Source: Pipra filicauda (lineage: Eukaryota > Chordata > Aves > Passeriformes > Pipridae). Taken from it: a stretch of 64,000 nt of DNA. Both the position numbers and the translations under genes were made by a program. The stretch covers positions 1 to 64,000 of the forward strand of contig NW_024104660.1 in NCBI RefSeq assembly GCF_003945595.2. Reading direction: 5' to 3'. Below are positions 50,606 through 64,000 of the stretch, piece after piece. How positions within the stretch are numbered: the first letter of the stretch is position 1; each line of letters starts with the position of its first letter. A model generated the notes under the pieces. It was given only the letters and a program-made list of their open reading frames with translations, was not told the DNA's origin and searched no databases.

Positions 50606-53600
50606 TCTGACATACATAGAATCCCCTGCAATAACATCCTAAGAGGATATAAGACACGTTATCTCTGATTTCATACCCACCACAACTGAGAGCCACACCT
50701 GACTGGTGGATTTCCAGACTGTGTTTTATTTCAGAGTGTTAAATGAACACCATCACTGAGATGTACTAAATGTCTGTCTCCCCAGCCTTCTCATGACCTA
50801 TGGTCTCTTTTGACCCTTCAGTTTTGAGGTGCCTTACCAATGGATACCTGTAGTATTTGTTTTCTTGTGAGGCCACCTTATCTTACATGCCTCTACACTT
50901 TCCATTTAGGCTAACTTTGTATATGTTTGAACAGTGAATTCCTTAGTCTCTTGGCAGACAATTTAATTGGTTAATTGAGCTTTGTTACTCTTTCATGCAA
51001 CAATCGCAGTTGCCTTTGAGGGATTGTCCTTGCCTGTTGTACAGTCTTGTACATTGTGGAGATTTTGGCACTGATAAAATGCTTTTGGCCAGACCGGATA
51101 TGTGTTATTTACTCCCATTTCTTCAGAGGCAATTATTTAAAGGTTGACTGTAACATCAAACTAATAACCAAACCTACAAATGCTTCTGGTCAGCTGTCTT
51201 ACAATGCTGGGTTTAGTGATGTGCGTGTTATTGGGCACAAGCCATTGAGCTCTGGAGGGGATTCAGAGCCAGAAGTCGGCAGCCTAAGTGGATTGGCCAG
51301 AAAACAGGAATTGAGCATTTCTCCATTCAGTAGTGTGTGCTGTGAGTGCCTGTGAAAATCTGGCCCTCCATATTTCCATGGGCATTTTAATGCCTTGGGG
51401 TGCCATTTCTCAGAACAAAATAACAGGAAATCTGTGCTTCCCATCATCTTTTGGTTGCTAGATATTGGAAGTATCTTGAGTACAAGATCTCCTGTTGTTT
51501 CTTCCTCATAAGGGACTTTTTGAGGAAAATGCTGTCTTGGAAAAACATGGACCCATACAGCACCGCAGCTATTGAAATAACTCACATTAAGAAGGTTTCT
51601 TGTGGGATGCCATATGCAAGGCTTGTTGAGTAAGATCCCTTCTGGGTGGCCTTTGTCCATCTCATATTGTTTTCATGACACATCTCTTACTGCAAAGAGG
51701 AATTAAAGGCCTTCACCTCAGAGGTTCAGGAAGAGTAGAAGGAGGTCTCGTCTGAATGATGATATGTCTGACACTTTTTGTTCCTATCACTTTCCTGATA
51801 AGCTCAAGCTGTTAAACTCCAGCTAACCAATCAGTAGAACAATTTACTACCTCTGTGTCATTTTAAGTGGGCTGTCTGGCTGGAGCAGGATGTATTCAAA
51901 TGAAAGTTAACAAAGTATGTTTTCTTTTGAGGATTTGCCTGCTATAAAGATCTTGAAGGGAACTTTTGAATGGGCATTCTCATCCCGTTACAGCTGAAAT
52001 ATCCATTGTACCTCCCACAGCTTCAATAACTGCAGTTATTTTCATTTCCAGCACATTTAGAAACAAACGATGTTGAATCTACTTTATTTGATGGGAGAGG
52101 TTCATGAAGAAATGGCAAAGGACTTGCATTTTTTAAATATTTGGCCTTCAGATATCCTTTCCTTTCCAGATCCTTTAAGCCACGCTCAGGTGACCCTTAC
52201 AGGCTGAGCAGCAAAACCCTGCTGGGAGAGAGAGGCCCAGAGCCGCTGCAGCCTCCCTTGTGGTCCCTGCCTATCAATGTCTGCTCTGATTCCACAATGA
52301 GGCAGGACTGTCTTGGCAGGGAAGGCTTCATGGGATCAGGTATAATCCCCCAAGGAAAACAATTGTATACAATAAGAACTTGAAAGCATGAAAGGGAAAG
52401 ATTTTCAACTATCTATTATGCGAAAAACTGTAGGAAAGCAAAGCTCATGCTATTCCATAAATGAGCTTGTCTGGTAATTGAAAAATAAAATAAAGCTATT
52501 TGGCTACAAACCTAATATAAGCTTGATGACTGAGTACAAGGTACTTGTTTTCCTGTGCAGACTTCTCACATTTTCTCCTCCTGTTACTCCAACCCATCTG
52601 TATAAAATGTTTTTTTTTCTTATTACCTCAAAGCCTGAATGTTGTACATTCTATGTGAAAGACTTAATTCAAATCCTTTTCTCCCACTCTTCTGTAGCAA
52701 TTCAAGACTTGTTGATTCAGAGAACATGGGTTCTTCTTGTCTGGTCTTTTCCTTTCAGTATGGTCATGCTGTTGAATTTTAAAACTCAGTGCTAGCTAAC
52801 AGTGATGTCATGGTGAAATATCTATTTACCTTTTGTGTGACTGCAGCAAGTTGTTTTCTCTAACAGAAAATGTAGAAGCCAAGCAAGCTACAAGTATGTT
52901 TTTTTTCTTTGCTGATGAGAGAGCCCTTGAGGATAGTCTTATGTGCTAGTTTATAGGATAGCCAAACCCTACAGGTAAATGTTACCCATAAAAAAGGAAC
53001 AGTGCACTTATGCCATATGTACCTAAAGTGTGTTTCTGTGTGACTGGGATTTCAATAGGAATTTGCCAGACACCACAGAGAACTGCAGATGAGAACAAAG
53101 GCACTAAACTGATCTTTTGTCTGCCATGACTACCTTGGAAGTAACTTGATAGACCTTAATTTTCTTTCCCTTACAACCCTTAGCCTGCTGGGCACAAACA
53201 GGAGAAAGGCAGGTGCCTGGGCTCCTCTTCATGATGCAGCATGATGGACAGAGCCAAACTGTTGTTCTTGCCCCCACTCATTGTAAGCCCTCATAGACAG
53301 CTTAGAGTGTTATGCTTCAGGCATCTTCAAAGCTTGGAGAACCTTAATGTTAGGTTGTGTTTCTGCCTGATCTGTATTCTAGCCATCTTTTTTTAACCCC
53401 GTGTGTAGATTGTCCTGGTTTACTTATTGGGTTTTTCAAATCTTCCTAGAAGATAGAAAATAAAGCTGCATTTGTCACTCTCTAGTTACCAGATATCAAG
53501 CTTAGGACTACAAGAATGTAGAATAGATGTTAAAATCCTACCTTCTTCCAAACAGTCTAAATGAGCCCAAGGTGCAATTAAGCTATTCTATTTAATCTCA

Positions 53601-56600
53601 GCTGTGAAGGGAGAGTGCAGAAAGAATGATGCTTTTGACATCTGTCACTTGCACGATCACCTTTCAGTGCCAGCAGAAGAAATCCATTACCCTTTCTGAT
53701 TAGAGAGTGATTTTAGCTAAGCAGTTATAGGGTGATACCAGCTACAGTGACAGATATATATCCTGGAATGCTTTCCCAATCATGCTGTGTTTGTAAAGGG
53801 GATATAATCAAGACAATGTTAATTTTTTTATAGCCACATTTATGGGAGGAATAAAATCCTATAAAAAGCTGGATTATTTTTCCCACAAGTAATATTTTGA
53901 TACGGGTGTTTAAATTATGTTGAAATTAAAGTATTAACTGCTAAGAGTAACAGATACACATTAGTTTCACAAAAAGAAAATACTACAGCAGTTACAAACT
54001 GAAGTAGATCTGGGAAATTCAACATTTTCAATTGTCATGTTGGGTTTTTTTCTTTTCATTCATTATTTGTGATTAAAGAAGTTCCCCACTTTTAAAGGAA
54101 ATAATACAGAACAGGGTTATATACTGTCACATTGGTGATAACTCTTCAAAACCAGAGACAAATTAAACCCCCATATCCAGAATTTCTGAAAACTGGGGGA
54201 CTGTAAAAAACATGAGTTTCAATAAGCCATGGTCAAGTAACTCTGCCTTTGTGATAAGTCAAACCAAAACTCCAAATCCAGACATTCCCGAGCTCTGGAA
54301 CACTTAAAATAGAAATCTGGCTATGAATCTCTGGCTTGGTTCTGTGTTTCAAATAAAGGAGAAACCCCTTTCCCCAAATTAAAAAGCACTGGGGAAAAAG
54401 GTTGAAATTATAGAAAGTGAAAAAAAGTCAGAGGCCATCAAGAGATGTTTAAGTGTGATACTCCTCCACCATATTACTAAATAGGATGTCTGTATGTTAG
54501 TGGATCACCTTGGCATCTACTGTACATGTCATATGCATGGATGTACATCTGAACATGCCTAAGGTGAATGCAGGCATGTCACCTGACTGGGCTCTCATCT
54601 TTGTCTCAAAGACACTTAGTGCATGCATACTTTATCATATGAAGAAGAAACATGTTTGGATTGTTGGTAAAGAAGGTAAAAAGAAAGAGACTTTGGTCAC
54701 AGGAGTGTGAAAATTCCTTATTGGTATGTGGATATGGTGACCCAGGAAAAGGATGTCTTGAGAAGGATGTTCCAGGTGACTTCTGGTCCATGGGTGTATA
54801 ATCAGCTGCCTGTGGTATTAGCTGACCATCACCATAAAATTGGCTGATATCTGATCAAAAAATACAGGGACTTTAAGCTTCCAAAATGATACCTGATAAC
54901 TCCATTGGAACACAGATAAATTTAGACTGTTCTACAACTGAGTCTTTACTGAAGCTCTGAGAATATGGTACAACTTCCTAGAGCACTCAAATTGCACATG
55001 CATACTTTAAGTCAGCAATCTTTCATGAAAATACTATGAAGAAGATGTTTGATTAGCTTTACATCTTTCAAGTATTATAAGAGTGTGTAATTGCTTGTTT
55101 CCCTTGATTGTCAGCAGCAGTCTTTAGAAGAGAGAAATTTAGCAGAAATTTTAGAAGGAAAGCTTTTAAACTTAGAGAAGCAAGGTGGCCAAACTCACCT
55201 TTGAATATAGGAATACACTGTTGTTATGTTTCCTTGCTCTTCCTCCCCTAAACACAACTAACATCAAATTTTGAGTGGTCCGCAACAAAGATAATGAAGT
55301 TTAGTTATTTAGAAAATAAAGTATTGACCTCAGGAGGAAAGGGCTGTAAAGTACAGCTTGTTCCTTGAGTTCTGCTGAAAGTTGGCTAAAAGTTGGCTTT
55401 GAGTGGTTTCTTGTTAAATAGTAAAAATGTTGTTTTGTAACTGACAACTTCTCCTGCCTTACCTCTGCTCTGAAATGTACTGAAGCCAGTAGAAGGATTC
55501 CTGTAACCTAAAATGAGTTTGGGTTTGAGCCATGTCAGCTAAATGTGGGAAACAAAGGCAGTCTGTGTTTGGTACTCAGGAATGAGGAAGAGACACTTGT
55601 AACGTGGGTCTTGTTCTGCTGTAGTTTTCATGTCCTTTTCATATACTCATTCTTTATTTTTGCTCAATTCAGTGCATATCAGTAAAGACAGATGCAATTA
55701 TGCAAAGAGTGGCAGGAAAATGGGAGGAATTAGTCCCCAAAACCGGTAAACATGAATTAGGGAAGAGCAAAATCAGAGAAGGTTGGAAACATTGTTTATG
55801 CTAAAAAGGCCATTTGCTGCTGTAATTTGTGTTTCTCATTGTCAGGTGGCTGGGAGCCCAGTGACTTGCTGGCTTTGGCTCAAATAAAAGCAGTGCTGCA
55901 CAGAAGGCAGATCGTCTCCCTGTTGCACTGAGGGCCTGCTATCTGCTGTCTGCAGCCAGATGGAAATGGCACAGACCTCCAGGGACGGCATTCAAGGGGT
56001 AACTTCAACATTTACTGAAACCGTTTTTCAGACTCAGCTGCCGAATTCTGAGTTTGCCCTTATGCTACTTTTAAATAGACTCTCTGTGTTCAACAAGGTG
56101 AATCTCACTGTTCCCTGCACCCTCTTGGTCAGTACATGCTCTGTGTTAAGTCCAGTGTGAGGGGGTTTCCTTTCACTTGGTAAAACCTGGGCTGTGAACG
56201 TTGCCTGGCCAATTAATTTTTGTGGTACCCAGGGAGCAACAAAGCCTGAGAAACCAATTTATGTTTTTCTTTCTTCAATTATGCTCATTTTGGTAGTGAG
56301 GACCAGGTAGGAACACTAAAATAATTTGATCCAAAGCTATTTGGTAGAATTTTTCAGTCATGAACCGCACTGTATTTACTATTGATTTGGGATGATATGG
56401 TGCTGCAGAGAGCTACAAATCAACTAGAAGTTGGAGCGAACAGGTGAGTCAGGCTTCCTTCCTGTGTCCTAAGGACAAAGAGGGGCAGTTTCACACTGAG
56501 CACACATCGTGGAGAATCAGCCTCCCAGAACTCTTGTCATTAAAAAGCATTGTTGAATGAAATATCACTTAAAACAGCTGGATAAGGCAGGAGGCAGACT

Positions 56601-59600
56601 ATTCCAGACAGTCAGCAGGTGCAGAGGACAGCAGGAGGGCAACAGAATTTGTTATAAAGCCTGCCATTAATGATAATTTTTACTAGTAATTTTATTAGAG
56701 GAAAGACTTTTTATTATTATTGTTTTTTCATTAGAAAGAATAGTGCTTCTGTGTGAGGCATATTTATATGTTGTGCCCTAGGACTAGATTTGCTTACAGA
56801 GTCTAAAAGAGCACATTGTGCAGTACCTAACATGTTTTGGGCTTTCAATTGCATTTTGTTGCCATCTCAGTGAAGTATTTCTTAGCTGGGAAAACTGACT
56901 AACCTGTGTCATTTACCTACACAGTAAATTGTTTGACTTTTTTAGATCTAGGACTGGGTTCTGGAAGGGAAAGAAGAGTGTTGTGTGGGGTGGCTTTTTT
57001 TTTGTGTGTGTTTGCTGGTTGTTTTTCTTTTTTTTTTTTCCTTTCAAATGCTGCATAAGTTGTCGTTTTGACTAAACAAAAGCTGTCAAGTTAAGAGAAA
57101 AAAAAATTATCTGTGCTGAAGTCCTGTAGACAATTCCTGCATAGTTAAAAGAAATTGTACGAGTCTCCTTCCATTTTTACATTCATGAATTTGGCCACAC
57201 ACACACATTTCCCTCTGCCAGCACTTACCCGTTTTTCGACAAATCTCCTTTGCTGAAGTTTTGCAAATGACTGCTGAACTCTTTGAAATGACTGTTCCAG
57301 ATACAGGTGTCTGCCATGTAGGACTTCACCAGCTGGGTGGTTAAATGCCCTTCCTTTGCTGCAGCAGGCAAGCTGTTTTACATTGCATGAGAGAAGTCAA
57401 AAAGTCAATTAATATGCTGACCAAGACAAAATAGTTCTTTGCACTTTTAGTGAATCCCAGTGTGGACTCTCTTATGAGAAAATTATTAATAATAAGTATG
57501 TTGTAGGCCTCATGTCATCTCTCTAGGAGATACTTAATCCTACAAGTTGGATCAAGAATCTAATTTGCTTTTAATCAGATGGGATATAGCTTTGTGTATG
57601 AGAAAATACTGCTTAATCTTTTTGCATTCTGGTGTGGAGGTTGGGAGTCCAAAATCCATTGTGATTTGAGGACTCGTTCAATGTTGGTAGAAGTGAACAA
57701 ATTCAGTATTCCAGGGTTTTAGCATGACTCCTGTGGTTTCTTTCGCCTGTGCTTTTAGAAAGCGTTTCACTTAGATGCTCAGAAACAATCTGGGGAGGCT
57801 GAGCCATATGAGAGAGACTCTTAATGGGTCACAAGCCAGCTGCTATCCAAATTACTGTGTTGTTTTATGTTACACACTGACAGCTTAGCAGTGCACTGCA
57901 GGTGCAACTTAAGGTGTAAAGGCCATTGAAACGTGCAGTGTCTGATGCACAGCCACCCCAGACACACCTGTGCCTGGGTGTTCCCAAGACCAGATCCTTC
58001 CCTGCAGTCAGCTGCCTCCTCAGCTGCCGTGTAGTGCCAGGGCTGCACTGGCAGATGTCAGATAAGCTCAGAGGAGTTACGAGGGCATCAGAGTGGGTGG
58101 GGGATGTTCAAAGTGAGAGTGGACCCTGTGTATGTCAGACTGCTGCTTTAACCTTACTTCAGGCTTTTCCTGCATGTTCCAGTGTGCAGCTCAGCAACTG
58201 TGTTTGGTAAAAGGCAGTAAAAGGCAAAGTGAAAATAATTCCAGTGTACGTTCTTCCCTCCAAAGATTAAGATTATTATTTTGCCCTTAATACAAAAAGA
58301 AAGCAAACTGGGATCGATTCTGAACCCTGACATCTTGGTGTAAAGTAAGTTTAGACTAAATGCTATAACTTTTATTTTTTTTAAGATTAGTAGGAGAACA
58401 GGATTTGGCCCATTAGACTTTATTTGCAATGCACTGAGGCTGTTAAAATTCTACTTTTTAAAAAAGCTAGCTGCAATCTGTCATTTAATTTGAAGAGTCC
58501 CTGTAGCAGTGAGATTAAGGTAAGGACCAATTAATGGTAATGGTATTAATGAACTTTTTCAAGTGCAGATTTCATTTAGCTATAACAAGAAAGTTATCTC
58601 TGATACACTGAATATTAAATCAACTACCAAACTGGAAGAGAGACTAATGGATCAGATAAATAAGTAAATATATAATACTTTAGCCTTAATATGAGAGTTT
58701 TAGGATAAATACTAACTGGTCATTCTGGGCAGATAATGTTTAAATAAACTCTATCTACAGAATTAGATTAAATATTAGTTCACAGTTCTTCATATCAATT
58801 ACAGTCTAAAATAACTGTCCTGTAGGGGATATGCCCAGGCATAGACCAAAGGAAAATGTTGCCTTTGCTTCCTTTGTCATGAGCAAATGCTGAGCATGCT
58901 TACAAGATAGAGGTTTTTATCGAGATACATGTGCTGTATCATAAATGTCCCAGCAATAAAATAGAAATTACATTGAATTGCTAAAGAAAAGCCTGTATGT
59001 TTTATTATTTCACTCATAGCCCAATTTTGTGGAAGTGAATCCACTCTTTCCTGTGAAATTATTTTTAATGAGCTTAATGTAATTCGTTTTCTACATACAG
59101 CCATTTGTTCATAACCCTGGCCAGTGAATAAGAGAAAATTATGTATTCTGCGAATTATACCAGGCACAGTTATTTTCTAGCTTGTCGGGGCATACTTATA
59201 TTAATCATAATAACAGCCAGGCAAAGAACCTGACTGACATAGCAGGCTCAAAGTGTCCTTTGTGTGGTTAGGACCACTCAACCACGTAAGCTGGGTCTGG
59301 CCATGGCATTGCTCAGGAAACACTAGACACTATGGCAAATGTTGTGCAAGCAAGAAGACATAATCATCTTCATAGATAACTGGAAAAAGGACAGGAGGAG
59401 AAATGAACAGAGAAAATAGGGCTATTTAGATTCAAAAAGGACAGGTACTGCTGCAGAAATAAAAGAGGGGGATGTTATGGAGAGGATGTCGTGTACCTCA
59501 CATAGTAGTCACACATCCCTGCCAGAGAAAACCTTCTGCTGTGTCAATGGCAAAGTGGCAGTGCGAGGTGAGGGGCTGATGTCTGTCTTGCTCTCTTCCC

Positions 59601-62600
59601 ATTCAACTTAGCAGCTCAGCCCTCAGAAACCTCTCAGCTTTCTCTCCTGCCAGATGAACTTTACCCCTCCACAAATAGCAGCACCGCTTCCTGCTGTCTG
59701 CTGCCAGTAGCCAACAATGTCCTGCTTCTCACTCAGTTTCTACCTCTTTCTGACACCTCCACCCCCCATCCCATCTAAGACCTGTGATACTTCTAGTCAG
59801 CCATAATTTAGATTTATAGAAAAAAACCAAAATTAACTTGGAAACGTGCAAATAGTCCCGTTCCTTAATGTGAGAAAGCTATCACAGAGCAAAGGAAACC
59901 TTGAAGGCTGATTAGATGATGGGCATAAAGCTGTTAATGGAAATCAGCTGTCAAGTGATGGGCAGTGCTTTAAAGGAATTCCTGCTTTGTTGGTGACTGA
60001 ACAAAGTGATACCCAATGGCTAATTCATGAGCTTGAGTTGGTATCTAACCTGGTCTCTCTATACCTTGGTTTTCCATATTTGAATTGGGGTTAGTAGCTC
60101 CTTCCTACGTTAGAGAATTGTTGAAAGAAAAGACTGCGTAGCACTCTGGTTTCACAGCAAATAGAATTGCAACAGGTAGTAATCAGATTTACCTTATATT
60201 GTAAGAAGTAATCATAGAAGAATTACTAACAGATTTCCTCTTAGAAAAGCAGCAAAACAAACAGAGATTTATCAGATGTGGGTTAACAGAAGAACACTTA
60301 ATTCTCTCAGTTGACTGTTTTCCATTACAGGCTCAGCAGGTGCAATTCAGAATTCCAGTGATTTGTATGAAGAAAAAAGAATCACTGAGAATCTGATTGG
60401 TCTTTCAGTATAGATCTTATATGGCTTATACAGCCTCCATGGAGGAGACTAGACAAATAGATATTTTCCTATTACATTAATTTTGAAATATATAAGTTGG
60501 TGTAAAGTTTGTTTATGACATTAATTCAGAGCGGCCATGAGGAATATTCCTGTCTAAATACTTATTACCAAAATGCATCAACAAATCACTATGTTTAAAT
60601 ATGATGTAATAAGTGGGTCACCAACAACCTCTTTGACTAAGCTCTGTAGGAGATTTAATCTGCAGGGACAAATAGGAAAAATGTTCTTAGATATTCATTC
60701 TGTGACTTATAGGGAAAGCATGGTGCTTGTTCCAAATTTACAGCTTGACATGGCCCCTTATAATGGCCCCTTATAATGAGACTGGGGAGAGGCCCCTATT
60801 TGCACTTTGTGAAGATTCATAGGAAAAAAAGAAAAAAAAAGAAGGAAAAAGTGGTTTGGGAAAGTCTAGTGTGTGGTTTCTAAAGAATGGTAAAAATATG
60901 TAGGAAGGCAGGAACAGAGAAGAATCTCAGATAGCCTGAAGCAATCTTGTGCTAGGAACATCTCAAGAACTGTCTCTGGATGCAGGGTTTTTGAATCCAA
61001 GGCTGGAGAAGGGTGAAGCTCCTGCAGTAGTGAGCAGAAGCCTAAAGCATGGCAGAGAGAGAACAGTTCTGCTGCAGGAGCAAGGAAAGAAGTAGGAAAT
61101 TCCTGAAGGCAAATGTCAATTTTTGTGGGCTTTTAAATCTCATATTCATTTATGATTATTGCTCTCATATTTTTTTCACAAATTCGAAGACTGCGTATAG
61201 GAAGCTTATAGAGTGATCAGAGCTTTTCTTTTCTGTTCTTGTTTGCTTCCTTGCTTTCTCTTGATTATAAATGACCAAGCCACTTCCATTCTCTTCTAAA
61301 CTAAAATTATTTCTGTCAAAATTTTGTGGCACACTACAAAGCTGCTTTTTATGCATTGTATCAGTACAGACTCAATAGGGATTCATGTCTTAAAGCAAGA
61401 AACCCCCTGGAAATGTACCTCCAATAAAAAGCAAAGTACCATCCCGTTGTTTTCAGCTAAAAGACCATAATTGTTCTGATTGCAACTTAAGAACAGCTTT
61501 CTTTGGATGGAGATAATTAAAATTCACTAATTGTTATGAATGCTGCTATGCTTTAGTGAGTTTCTGCTCAACAAAATACCTGGGAACAAGTAAGAGAACA
61601 CCTGAAGGGGAAGATAGTTAATGATGGGTTTCAAGCACTGAGGAATGCACTTGGGAACAAAACCTGAGCAAAATGTCTGGTAAACAGCATCAGTGGAGGT
61701 GGGGACAAAGCAAAGAAAGGGAATGGCTCAGTGGACTGGCTACTACTAATTAAATGGTTTTATGCACTATCTACCTGATGTAATGAAGTCTGGCTAAACC
61801 TTTAGGCCCTGGGCACCTGATAGAAAAGACAAATATAACCAGTGTTCAGCAGAGAGCTTGGTAGGTGGAAAGACAAAATCCACCGGGACCTCTTTGATTT
61901 AAACTGAATCAAATGGCACTCTGCCATGCCAATGTTCTTTCATGGAATGCAAATAGGTCTGTCTAATGTAGAGAAAATGCACATCATTCATTTTAGACTA
62001 TAATTAGGTTTTAATTTAATCAAATATTGGTACCAAAGCAGACCTTGGAGAAAGATTCTGATATTAAAGCCTTCAAAGCTTCTTTGGAGAACTCTAAATG
62101 GCTAGTGTGATAGTAAATCAACTTGCAAAGTGGTGACTATTACAATGTGCATATCTTAGCTCTATCACAGTTCTATTGCAAAACTTAAAACAGGGAACAA
62201 GTGGAATGCACTCCTTTTATGAAAGAAAACACTGACCCATACCGTGAGTCACTCTATCTCAGGGAGGCTATTTCTTTGAATTTTGGCTTTTAGGATAGTA
62301 GTAAAAAGAACTTTCAAGGACAGTGTGCAATTAAAGGTACTTTAATCCTCATTTAGGGGCTAGAGTATATGGTATAGAGCTATTAGTAAATGATGTTTAA
62401 TTGCAAAGCAAGGGAAGCAAATGTGAAATTAATAATGGATTTCGGCAGGCTGATACAAAATCTCTTGTGGAAAATGGGAAAATGCTCTAAAACTGCCATT
62501 GACCATTCTAAGCACCAGTGACAGAACCAAAAGGTGCTTCCACATCAGAGAAGTCTGCTGTACCCTGCAGTCCCACAGAGGATGTGCCAGTGATAGAAGA

Positions 62601-64000
62601 CAGAGCAGCTTGCCTGCTTATGGTCAATTCCTAAAGGTACGTGTGGGAATGGAAACAGGGAGGGAAACTGAGGCAAAATCCTTCTGACACTTAAGAAAAA
62701 GAGACTGGTTTTGGTTTCATGTGTGGTGTGTTTGTATCACGAAAACCCTAAAGGTGGAAATAACCTGGTAGCTTTTGGGATATTTACAAACTCGTGTTAG
62801 ACTGTATTTTTGATCAGTAGTAAATGTTTGTAGGGAACTCCTGATCCCTGAGGTGTTTATGTGAGGCATAAGTGGAAAACTATATTGCTTCTTAGAATGT
62901 TGTTTGTGAAGAGAGAGCTTGGACATGGCAGTTGTGAGAAATGTTTGAATGTTTTGGTTTGTTGAGTAAGATTAAAAACACTTGTTTTGAATTGTTTTGT
63001 GGCTGAACTATATTCTCCTGAACTGATGTATGGTCTTATGGAAGGCATCATTCTATCACCTTGTGCTTTTAAAGCCTGGGCTTCCTAGGCAGAGTGTCTC
63101 TCATCTCTATCAGATGCTGGTGTGTAAAAAAAACTCAGTGTTTTCTGATACCTGCTTGATAGTGAAACCTGCAGATGTGGTCCTGAGCTCATGGAAGTAA
63201 ATAAGGGAACTTGAATTAGCTGTACTGGATCTTTCAGCATATATTGTAAGTGTAGAATATGGAGAAAGTCAATATATTCACTTCATGCCTAATTTTCAAT
63301 TTAACATCCAAACTATAACTGGTGTTTACTCAAGTGTATTATTTGATTTTGCAGTTAGTTTTAAAAATGCACATACTCAGTTATGCATCTTAAATAATTC
63401 AAGCTCACTTTAAATACATTTTTTTATGGTGGCCAGATAAAGTTTTTTTCATTGAGTCTTCATAAATAAATGCATAAACACTGCAGCAAATGAGAGCTAT
63501 TGTGAAACTTCATCATTGGGTCTGGATCTCAGTTTAGAAACTGATTTTGTTCTTGTAGTGCCCACTGATTTCAAAAGAAGGCTTTAATTTGCTGGGAAGG
63601 CAGACTGTAATAAATATGAGTTTACAGCAGGGTGGATCTGTAAGTAAGACAAAACAAACTTCATCTTTTAAAAAAAAAAGTCTGCTTTTATTTTACATCG
63701 CTGTCAAAGGTTTATTGACTGAACAGACTATAGATGTTTGCAGCTCCTGCCTGTGCTAAATTGTGACTAAGCAGTTTGTGTGTAAGAGGTGTCAATTTAA
63801 CATCATTTGGGGTAATGTGCTTACTTAAATACCTTCTGAGTAATTAGGAGATTGCTCATTAGTTTGCCACTGTCCCCAGCAGAAATCTTACAGGCTCAGT
63901 TTGTTGGACATTGTTAGGAGTTGATTTCCTGCCCTGCATTGTTTTCTGCAAATTGTGGCTTATGAGGGCATGAGCTTTTACTGCAATCACAGCAAAAGTA
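50606..64000. other. Non-coding AT-rich DNA, no gene recognised
   Basis: The longest open stretch is 153 codons (51199-51660, -), without a recognisable domain. There may be a faint further CR1 continuation up to about 50900, but I cannot support it. A 170-bp segment with acceptor- and donor-like borders lies at 52170-52339 (see findings). Other structure is limited to the tandem duplication at 60751-60776, an A-rich block near 60815-60850 and short CA/TG runs near 57005 and 57195. The stretch 61380-62200 is poor in simple repeats and rich in TAAT-like motifs. Confidence 0.7.
60751..60776. repeat. Perfect 2 x 13-bp tandem duplication
   Basis: TGGCCCCTTATAA occurs at 60751-60763 and again, identical, at 60764-60776, followed by TGAG. 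The lack of any difference between the copies suggests a recent slippage event, and the unit number may vary between individuals. Confidence 0.9.

Noticed and set aside
50606..50900. Continuation of the CR1 fragment beyond 50605
   Set aside because: Isolated words such as CCAGCCTTCTC resemble CR1, but no ordered series of landmarks could be followed by eye.
51199..51660. 153-codon minus-strand open frame
   Set aside because: No recognisable domain, no repeat-protein motif (such as reverse transcriptase) and no supporting context. An overlapping + frame of 102 codons is equally open, which points to a local shortage of stops.

Overview
The window looks like non-coding DNA from a bird nuclear genome, most likely a passerine. 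Two things support this. Several fragments of the avian/sauropsid LINE CR1 are recognisable by their 3' ends. One SINE at 19222-19355 joins a tRNA-Ile(AAT)-derived head to a CR1-type tail, the structure I know as TguSINE1 from zebra finch and other songbirds. The background is AT-rich, with many A/T homopolymers, very few CpGs and stop codons throughout all six frames. I see no bacterial, viral, plasmid or organellar gene organisation.

Layout. 1-4544: unique AT-rich DNA with a perfect 12-bp-arm hairpin near 3.4 kb. 4545-4650: an old MIR-like SINE remnant. 4651-14245: unique DNA with short direct repeats and a possible 31-bp microexon at 9216-9246. 14246-14449: a CR1 3' fragment (+). 15841-16160: the only clearly GC-rich patch. 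19222-19355: the tRNA-Ile/CR1 SINE (-). 20046-20122: a diverged two-copy repeat. 21819-21872: a short CR1 3'-end scrap (-). 24243-24346: a purine tract. 34.6-36.3 kb: homopolymers. 37235-37965: two CR1 fragments lying tail to tail around a 17-base C run. 40.7-49 kb: simple repeats and a possible 111-bp exon at 46794-46904. 50324-50605: the clearest CR1 3' fragment (-). 50606-64000: unique DNA with a possible exon at 52170-52339 and a perfect 2 x 13-bp duplication at 60751-60776.

No protein-coding gene could be identified. The longest stop-free stretches (up to 158 codons) have no recognisable domain and either overlap low-complexity DNA or a repeat, or sit alone without convincing splice sites. 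The window is best read as intergenic DNA or the inside of a very long intron. Three splice-bounded + strand segments could belong to an unseen transcript, but this cannot be decided from sequence alone. I found no novel biological system; the items in Part 2 are modest leads, scored accordingly.
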